DNA of 36,681 nucleotides from Arthrobacter sp. UNC362MFTsu5.1 (GTDB lineage: Bacteria > Actinomycetota > Actinomycetes > Actinomycetales > Micrococcaceae). The notes below the pieces were generated by a model. That model saw only the letters and a program-made list of their open reading frames with translations. It was not told where the DNA came from and ran no database searches. Positions 31,152 through 36,681 of the stretch are shown here, piece by piece. The DNA lies in the NCBI RefSeq assembly GCF_000685965.1, contig NZ_JMLE01000037.1, forward strand, positions 1-36,681. The letters run 5' to 3'. A program made the translations under genes and the position numbers. Numbering within the stretch: the first letter of the stretch is position 1; each line of letters starts with the position of its first letter.

Positions 31152-32540
31152 GTGACTGATCGTCCCGATATCTTCACCGTTGGCGAACTGCATGCCGCCG
31201 GCCACGTCCATAAGGACTTGCGCCACGAGATCCGCGGCAACCTTCTCGCCGCGCTCGCCGCCGGCCGTGATCCGTGGCCGGGGATGTACGGTTTCAGCCG
31301 GACCGTCCTTCCCCAGCTTGAGCGCGCTTTGATCGCCGGGCACGACGTCGTCCTGCTGGGTGAGCGGGGACAGGGCAAGACGCGTCTCCTGCGAACCCTG
31401 GTCGGGCTGCTTGACGAGTGGTCGCCGGTGATCGAGGGCTCGGAACTGAACGAACACCCCTTCGAACCGATCACGGAACACTCCCGCGCCCGTGTGCTCA
31501 CCGAAGGGGACCGGCTGCGTGTTGCCTGGCGCCACCGCTCGGAACGGTACGTCGAGAAGCTGGCCACACCGGATACTTCCGTTGCCGACCTCATCGGCGA
31601 CGTCGACCCCATGCGCGTGGCTGAAGGCCGGCGGCTGGGGGATCCCGAAACCATCCACTACGGCCTCGTTCCGCGCTCCAACCGCGGCATCATCGCCATC
31701 AACGAACTGCCCGACCTCGCCGAACGGATCCAGGTCGCAATGCTGAACGTGATGGAGGAACGCGACATCCAGATCCGCGGCTATGTGCTGCGGCTGCCCC
31801 TCGACGTGCTCGTCGTCGCGTCAGCCAACCCTGAGGACTACACCAACCGCGGCCGGATCATCACGCCCCTGAAGGACCGCTTCGGCGCCGAGATCCGCAC
31901 GCACTACCCGATAGAGCTCGACGACGAGGTGTCCGTCATCCGGCAGGAGGGGCGGCTGGTGGCCGATGTCCCGCCCGTCATCCTCGAAATCCTCGCCCGC
32001 TACACCCGTGCGCTGCGGCTATCCCCGGCCATCAACCAGACCTCCGGAGTTTCGGCACGGTTCGCCATCGCGGGCGCCGAAACCGTCGCCGCAGCAGCGC
32101 TGCGCCGGGCCAGCGTTCGCGGCGAGGACGAGGCAGTCGCGCGGATCATCGACCTCGAGCCCGCCGTCGAAGTCCTCACGGGCAAGATTGAATTCGAGTC
32201 CGGCGAAGAAGGGCGCGAACAAGCCGTCCTCGACCACCTCCTGCGCACTGCCACGGCGGAAGCCGTGCGGGCGCACTTCCACGGCATCGATCTCGGTCCG
32301 CTCGTGGCCGCGCTCGACGGTCACCGGACCGTGACCACGGGGGAGCATGTCACGGCGCGGGAGTTCCTTGAAAACCTGCCGTCCCTTGACTCGTCCGGGC
32401 TCTACGACGAGATCAGCGGGCGCCTCGAGGCCAGGAACGACGGGCAGCGCGCCGCCGCCATTGAACTTGCCCTGGAAGGGCTCTACCTCGCCCGGCGGAT
32501 CTCGAAGGAGTCCGACGACGAGGAGACGATCTACGGCTAG
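31152..32540 (+). CDS. MoxR/Mg-chelatase-like AAA+ ATPase
   Basis: This 462-residue AAA+ protein has Walker A at residues 70-77 (GERGQGKT), Walker B at about 180-185 (IIAINE), sensor 1 in VVASANPEDYT and an arginine-finger region in PLKDRFGAEIRTHYP, followed by the helical lid. The sequence resembles the Mg-chelatase ChlI/MoxR branch. Such ATPases act with a VWA-domain partner as chaperone-like machines that mature enzymes or insert metals (family knowledge). The next gene is that partner, 15 bases downstream. The GTG at 31152 fits the N-terminus; a far longer in-frame start would run through the divergent promoter. Confidence 0.9.
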   Translation: MTDRPDIFTVGELHAAGHVHKDLRHEIRGNLLAALAAGRDPWPGMYGFSRTVLPQLERALIAGHDVVLLGERGQGKTRLLRTLVGLLDEWSPVIEGSELNEHPFEPITEHSRARVLTEGDRLRVAWRHRSERYVEKLATPDTSVADLIGDVDPMRVAEGRRLGDPETIHYGLVPRSNRGIIAINELPDLAERIQVAMLNVMEERDIQIRGYVLRLPLDVLVVASANPEDYTNRGRIITPLKDRFGAEIRTHYPIELDDEVSVIRQEGRLVADVPPVILEILARYTRALRLSPAINQTSGVSARFAIAGAETVAAAALRRASVRGEDEAVARIIDLEPAVEVLTGKIEFESGEEGREQAVLDHLLRTATAEAVRAHFHGIDLGPLVAALDGHRTVTTGEHVTAREFLENLPSLDSSGLYDEISGRLEARNDGQRAAAIELALEGLYLARRISKESDDEETIYG

Positions 32541-32555
32541 GGGATAGGCGGCATC

Positions 32556-34559
32556 ATGAACGCTCACAGCCGGTCAAGGTATGGCCGGTACAGGGGAGGA
32601 CCCGACCCGCTCGCACCGCCGGTAGACCTGGCGGAGGCGCTCGACGCGATAGCCGAGGACGTCATGGCCGGTTACTCGCCCCGGCACGCCCTGCAGGAGT
32701 TCCTCCGGCGCGGCGGCCGCCACCGGGAAGGTCTGGACGACCTCGCCGGCCGCGTGCAACAGCGCCGGAAAGAACTCCTGAGCCGCCACCGCCTGGACGG
32801 CACCCTCAGCGAGGTCCAAAAGCTGCTCGCTACCGCAGTGCTGGAAGAGCGCAAGCAGCTGGCCCGTGACGCCATGATGGATAACACCGACCGCGCACTC
32901 AGGGAGATGCAGCTGCAGAACCTGCCCTCGTCAACGGCGGCAGCGGTCAACGAACTCGCCTCCTATGACTGGCAGTCGAGCACCGCACGGGAAGCCTTCG
33001 AGCGCATCAAGGACCTGCTGGGCCGTGAGGTCCTCGACCAGCGGTTCGCCGGCATGAAGCAGGCGCTCGAGAACGCCACAGATGCGGACCGCGCAGCTGT
33101 TGACGAGATGCTGCGGGACCTCAACGAACTGCTGGACAAGCACCGGCACGGCGAGGACACCGACGCGGACTTCCAGGAGTTCATGGCCCGGCACGGCCAT
33201 TTCTTTCCGGAGAATCCGCAATCCGTCGAGGAGCTGATCGACGCACTGGCCCGGCGCGCCGCCGCGGCCCAGCGTCTCCTGCAATCCATGTCCCCGGAGA
33301 AGCGCGATGAGCTGATGCGCCTGTCTGCCCAGGCGTTCGGCTCACCCGAACTCATGGCCCAGCTCGATCAGCTCGACTCCAGCCTGCGCGCCCTGCGCCC
33401 GGGAGAAGACTGGAATGGCTCCGAACGCTTCGAGGGTCAGGAAGGGCTCGGGCTGGGCGATGGCACGGGCGTGCTTCAGGACATCGCCGAACTCGACGAG
33501 CTGGCCGAACAGCTTTCCCAGTCCTACAACGGATCTCGCCTTGATGACCTGGACCTGGACGCCCTGGCCCGCCAACTCGGTCAAAAGGCCGCAGTGTCGG
33601 CACGTACCCTCGCCGAAATCGAGCGGGCCATGCAGGACGGCGGCTACCTGCGGCGCGGCGCCGACGGCGACCTCCGGCTGTCCCCGCAGGCCATGAGACG
33701 GCTCGGCAAGTCACTGTTGCGGGACACCGCCAAGCAGCTGTCCGGCCGGCAGGGGCGCCGGGACACACGTGTCGCCGGGGCAGCCGGCGAGCAGACGGGA
33801 TCCAGCCGGCCGTGGGAGTTCGGCGATGCCGGGCCGTGGGACGTGACACGCACCATGACAAACGGAATCCGCCGGACCGTGGCCGAGGGCGGCGACCCGG
33901 GCCGCGGATTACGGCTGGGACCGGGCGACATCGAGGTGACCGACACGGAGGCGCGCACGCAGGCCGCCGTCGTCCTCCTCGCCGACGTATCGTTTTCGAT
34001 GGCCGCCGAGGGGCGGTGGGTGCCGATGAAGCGCACTGCACTCGCCCTGCACCATCTCGTCTCCACCCGGTTTCGCGGGGACCGGCTGCAGCTCATCACG
34101 TTCGGCCGCTACGCGCGGCCAATGGACATTGGCGAACTCACGGCCCTGGCGTCACGGCGGGAGCAGGGAACCAACCTGCATCACGGCTTGCTGCTGGCCA
34201 ACCGCTTCTTCCGCCAGCATCCGTCAATGCAGCACGTCCTCCTCGTGGTGACCGACGGGGAGCCGACAGCGCATCTGTTGCCGGACGGGGACTCGTGGTT
34301 CGACTACCCGCCGGCCCCCGAGACCATCCGGGTCACGATTGCCGAACTCGACCGCCTTGGCCGCGCAGGGACCCAGGCCACGTTCTTCCGGCTGGGCGAT
34401 GACCCGGGCCTCGAGCGGTTCGTCCAGCGCATGGCGCGCCGAATCGACGGCCGGGTGGTGGCGCCGGAAACCGGTGACCTCGGGGCTGCCGTTGTGGGGG
34501 AGTACCTCCGCGCTCATTTCCGCGGCCGTCCCTTCGACGACGCCGACTGGGCCTCATAG
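32556..34559 (+). CDS. VWA-domain protein, partner of the AAA+ ATPase
   Basis: This is a 667-residue protein. The N-terminal two thirds are helical and charged, with coiled-coil-like stretches (RVQQRRKELLSRHRL, LEERKQLARDAMMDNTDRAL). A von Willebrand factor A domain occupies about residues 470-655. Its MIDAS metal site reads D477-V-S479-F-S481, with T566-D567-G568 as the later ligand. There are no signal peptide or membrane helices, so it is cytoplasmic. VWA proteins next to MoxR-type ATPases form a substrate-handling complex in other systems. The ATG at 32556 follows the ATPase gene by 15 bases. The client of this pair is unknown. Confidence 0.9.
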   Translation: MNAHSRSRYGRYRGGPDPLAPPVDLAEALDAIAEDVMAGYSPRHALQEFLRRGGRHREGLDDLAGRVQQRRKELLSRHRLDGTLSEVQKLLATAVLEERKQLARDAMMDNTDRALREMQLQNLPSSTAAAVNELASYDWQSSTAREAFERIKDLLGREVLDQRFAGMKQALENATDADRAAVDEMLRDLNELLDKHRHGEDTDADFQEFMARHGHFFPENPQSVEELIDALARRAAAAQRLLQSMSPEKRDELMRLSAQAFGSPELMAQLDQLDSSLRALRPGEDWNGSERFEGQEGLGLGDGTGVLQDIAELDELAEQLSQSYNGSRLDDLDLDALARQLGQKAAVSARTLAEIERAMQDGGYLRRGADGDLRLSPQAMRRLGKSLLRDTAKQLSGRQGRRDTRVAGAAGEQTGSSRPWEFGDAGPWDVTRTMTNGIRRTVAEGGDPGRGLRLGPGDIEVTDTEARTQAAVVLLADVSFSMAAEGRWVPMKRTALALHHLVSTRFRGDRLQLITFGRYARPMDIGELTALASRREQGTNLHHGLLLANRFFRQHPSMQHVLLVVTDGEPTAHLLPDGDSWFDYPPAPETIRVTIAELDRLGRAGTQATFFRLGDDPGLERFVQRMARRIDGRVVAPETGDLGAAVVGEYLRAHFRGRPFDDADWAS

Positions 34560-34592
34560 CCCAGAGTCCCGTTCCGCCGTCATCCAAGCCTT

Positions 34593-34618
34593 GTACTTGT
34601 ATAGTTGTATACAAGTAC
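34593..34618 (+). promoter_or_regulatory. GntR operator: perfect 11-bp inverted repeat
   Basis: GTACTTGTATA (34593-34603) and TATACAAGTAC (34608-34618) are perfect complements around a 4-base spacer. Within it TTGTATACAA (34605-34614) is itself a 10-bp palindrome, and TTGTATA is repeated directly at 34597 and 34605. FadR-branch GntR repressors bind such TNGT...ACNA sites. It lies 19 bases before the GntR gene and overlaps its likely -10 region, so autorepression is expected. Confidence 0.8.
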
Positions 34619-34637
34619 GAAAAGGTGGAGGTTGTCA

Positions 34638-35303
34638 GTGGTCGAATCACAGTCCCGGAATACCGGAGCGCATCTGGTCTACGGAGAGCTGAAACGCCGG
34701 ATCCTTAACCTGGAATTGAAGCCGGGTGAGCGGATCTACGAACCCGCAATGGCGACGGAGCTGCAGGTGAGCCGGACGCCGCTGCGGGAGGCGATCCGGC
34801 GGCTGATCTCGGAAAGCCTGCTGGAACAGCAACCCACAGGAGGCGTGCTCGTCCCGATCCTGGACGAACGAGCCATCGCCGAACTGTACGGCGTGCGCGC
34901 GGCACTGGAGTCCCTGATGGCCCGTGAGGCATGCGCCAAAGCGACGCCGGCCGACATCGCGAACCTGGAAGGGATCGTGGAACGCAATGCCGCCATGGTG
35001 AAGTTCGCCGACGAAGCCATGAGGTATGGAATGGCGCTGCACACCGCCATCGCGGACATCGCCGGAAATTCCTGGGCGCAGAGGTTTCATGACCAGGTGT
35101 CCAGCCAGATGGAACGCTACCGCCACTTCACCAACAGCACGCAGGAACGCCGCGACCAGGCTCTCGCCGAACACCGCATCCTGGTGGAGGCCCTCGCTTC
35201 GGGCAAACCGGAAGCAGCCGCCAGGATCGCTTTCGACCACGTCGCCGGCGCCCGGGACGCCGCGGTGCGCGCCGTCTCCGGCGCCGCCCCCGTCATCCCG
35301 TGA
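34638..35303 (+). CDS. GntR family regulator, FadR/FCD type
   Basis: This 221-residue regulator has an N-terminal winged HTH (about 10-75: VYGELKRRILNLELKPGERI, then LQVSRTPLREAIRRL) and an all-helical FCD sensor domain (about 85-215) with candidate metal-binding residues in ELYGVRAALE, HTAIADIAGN and AEHRILVEAL. FCD regulators respond to small organic acids or sugars. The GTG at 34638 has AAGGTGGAGG at 34622-34631. Its stop overlaps the MFS gene start, so regulator and transporter are co-expressed. Confidence 0.93.
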   Translation: MVESQSRNTGAHLVYGELKRRILNLELKPGERIYEPAMATELQVSRTPLREAIRRLISESLLEQQPTGGVLVPILDERAIAELYGVRAALESLMAREACAKATPADIANLEGIVERNAAMVKFADEAMRYGMALHTAIADIAGNSWAQRFHDQVSSQMERYRHFTNSTQERRDQALAEHRILVEALASGKPEAAARIAFDHVAGARDAAVRAVSGAAPVIP

Positions 35304-36478
35304 TCGGTGAACTGGGCCGCCGTTCGGCGCTGGCACTTCTCCTTCATTCGACGCTGATCCAAGCCGTGACGTTCCTGGTCCGGCCGGCAACCACTTACCG
35401 GGCGCTGGAACTGGATGTGCCGGGATATGCCCTCGGCCTCCTCGCGGCCAGCTACGCTGTTTTTCCCTTGCTGCCGGCTGTCCCCACCGGCGCCCTCGTG
35501 GACCGGTTAGGCGAGCGGCGGCTGATGGTGACCGGATCCGCCGTCGTGCTTGGCTGTTCCGTCTTCCTGCTGTTCTGGGGGACAACAGTCCCGGCGTTGG
35601 TTATCGGCACGGCGCTGCTTGGCGCAGGCCAACTGGCGTGTGTGGTGGGGCAGCAGGCCGTCGTGGCGAACAATGCCGTGGCGTCAGGGCTTGATTCCGC
35701 CTTCGGATACCTGACCTTCGCGGCGTCTCTGGGGCAGGCGCTTGGCCCGCTGGCTATCTCCGTGGTGGGCGGTGCCTCTGTCCGCCCGGACACCCAGGCA
35801 ATCTTCTTCCTCTCGGCCGGCATGAGCCTGGTTCTCTTCCTCACCACCTTCGTGATCTCGACGAAGGCCGCCGGCAGGAAGTCCGCCGTCACGGCAACGG
35901 GCAGCTCGCAGGGCAGTGTTGCCTCGCTGCTCAGGACGCCGGGGCTGGTCCGGGCGCTGGCAACGAGTGCCACGGTGCTGGCGGTGGTGGACCTGACGGT
36001 TGTCTACCTGCCGGCGCTCGGAACGGAGCGCGGCTTCAGTGCAGCCACGGTGGGCCTCATGCTCGCGGTGCGGGCCGTGTTCTCGATGGTTTCGAGGCTG
36101 GGGCTCGGACGCCTGTCCCGGAGGTTCGGCCGGGGGCGGCTCATGGTGTCAAGCCTGGCGCTCTCCACCGTCGCGCTGGGTGTCGCGGCGATTCCGATGC
36201 AGGAGTGGCTGCTCTTCGGGGTGATGGCCGGGCTGGGTCTGGGGCTGGGCATCGGCCAGCCGCTGACGATGTCCTGGCTTTCGGCCCAGGCCCCGGACGG
36301 CCAGCGCGGAAAGGCCCTGGCCCTGCGCCTTGCCGGGAACAGGGTGGGCCAGGTGGTCCTGCCCAGCGCCATCGGGGTTGTGGCGGCCGGGCTCGGGGCA
36401 GCCGGCGTCTTCCTGGCGTCCGCGGTTGTTGTGGGCGGAACGCTCCTGCTGGTCCGCGGCGTCCGCCTGGACGACTGA
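35300..36478 (+). CDS. MFS transporter
   Basis: This 392-residue membrane protein has about twelve hydrophobic segments and the MFS motif A in the TM2-TM3 loop (GALVDRLGERRLM), repeated in weaker form between TM8 and TM9 (GLGRLSRRFGRGRLM). It is probably a proton-linked exporter or importer of a small compound. The GTG at 35300 overlaps the GntR stop, so it is the probable main target of that regulator. The substrate is unknown; it may be the compound processed by the downstream flavin-dependent system (inference). Confidence 0.9.
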   Translation: MIGELGRRSALALLLHSTLIQAVTFLVRPATTYRALELDVPGYALGLLAASYAVFPLLPAVPTGALVDRLGERRLMVTGSAVVLGCSVFLLFWGTTVPALVIGTALLGAGQLACVVGQQAVVANNAVASGLDSAFGYLTFAASLGQALGPLAISVVGGASVRPDTQAIFFLSAGMSLVLFLTTFVISTKAAGRKSAVTATGSSQGSVASLLRTPGLVRALATSATVLAVVDLTVVYLPALGTERGFSAATVGLMLAVRAVFSMVSRLGLGRLSRRFGRGRLMVSSLALSTVALGVAAIPMQEWLLFGVMAGLGLGLGIGQPLTMSWLSAQAPDGQRGKALALRLAGNRVGQVVLPSAIGVVAAGLGAAGVFLASAVVVGGTLLLVRGVRLDD

Positions 36479-36625
36479 CAGGAGCCCCGCCCAATCCCCG
36501 TTGGTTACTTTGTGCTTCGGGCGGTGAAGCCAGGTTGCGTTGCGCGTCGGTGCGTTTCGTTCCCGGTTGAACGGGGTGCGGGGCGGGTGGTTGGTTTGGG
36601 TGACCGGCCTTGAAAGGGATAGAAC

Positions 36626-36681
36626 ATGACCGAACATTTTGATCTCACCCCGCAGCGCCTGCGTCACGTGCTGGGCCATTT
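36626..36681 (+). CDS. Flavin reductase-like protein, N-terminus only (runs off window)
   Basis: An ATG at 36626 with GAAAGGGA at 36612-36619 starts a frame still open at the window end. Only MTEHFDLTPQRLRHVLGHF is visible. LRHVLGHF is the usual opening of HpaC-like flavin reductase domain proteins, which supply reduced FMN/FAD to monooxygenases (family knowledge). The call rests on about 19 residues and is tentative. It follows the GntR-MFS pair by 147 bases in the same orientation. Confidence 0.6.
   Translation, partial: MTEHFDLTPQRLRHVLGH

Noticed and set aside
36487..36530. Possible terminator after the MFS gene (CCGCCC with GGGCGG, and GCTTC with GAAGC)
   Set aside because: The stems are short, one has a 26-base loop, and they compete with each other. 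The support is too weak.
1..36681. CRISPR arrays, tRNA/rRNA genes, transposases, phage attachment sites
   Set aside because: No regularly spaced repeats, cloverleaf-like sequence, transposase motifs or terminal repeats were seen on either strand.

Overview
The window is high-GC actinobacterial DNA with frequent GTG/TTG starts and 4-base start/stop overlaps. It carries MerR-TipA, Lsr2-type, MSMEG_4193-type phosphatase and SCO1664-type genes. This fits a soil Micrococcaceae genome (Arthrobacter/Pseudarthrobacter group); that placement is inference from gene content and style. I saw no rRNA, tRNA, insertion sequence, phage gene or CRISPR array.

Bases 1-13328 hold one long plus-strand cluster for cyclitol (inositol-type) breakdown: the end of a sugar ABC-transporter ATPase, an aldehyde dehydrogenase, IolD, a HpcH/HpaI aldolase, a Gfo/Idh/MocA oxidoreductase, a LacI regulator, a D-2-hydroxyacid dehydrogenase, an IolG-type inositol dehydrogenase, an SDR, an IolE-type dehydratase, a third Gfo/Idh/MocA protein and an IolA/MmsA semialdehyde dehydrogenase, then a strong hairpin. 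The usual IolB, IolC and IolJ are not in the window. The enzymes present could instead form a phosphorylation-free lower pathway: oxidise 5-deoxyglucuronate, cleave it by retro-aldol to hydroxypyruvate plus malonate semialdehyde, reduce the first and send the second to acetyl-CoA. This is the main hypothesis of the report.

Bases 13400-16600 are ordinary accessory genes: a small membrane protein, a MerR/TipAS regulator, an AlkD-like repair protein, a MazG-like protein and a DUF998 membrane protein. Bases 16620-18560 form a compact arsenic island: a divergent MIP channel with an altered second NPA box, an ArsR-ArsC fusion whose HTH part has no cysteine, and a stand-alone ArsC. No ACR3/ArsB pump is visible.

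Bases 18660-25700 hold a CYTH-CHAD protein, two small proteins, a GNAT acetyltransferase, and an AraC regulator facing an NmrA-like gene that appears internally deleted, followed by a DUF1772 protein. A VOC protein, an Lsr2-like nucleoid protein in an AT-rich pocket, ArfB and a 51-aa protein follow. Bases 25750-31060 hold an APC permease, an esterase with an overlapping 23-codon ORF, an XRE-cupin regulator divergent from a methyltransferase, a 56-codon remnant of an SCO1664-type gene, and a histidine phosphatase.

Bases 31150-34560 encode a MoxR-type AAA+ ATPase and a VWA protein. The window ends with a GntR regulator behind a very good palindromic operator, an overlapping MFS transporter, and the start of a flavin-reductase-like gene.
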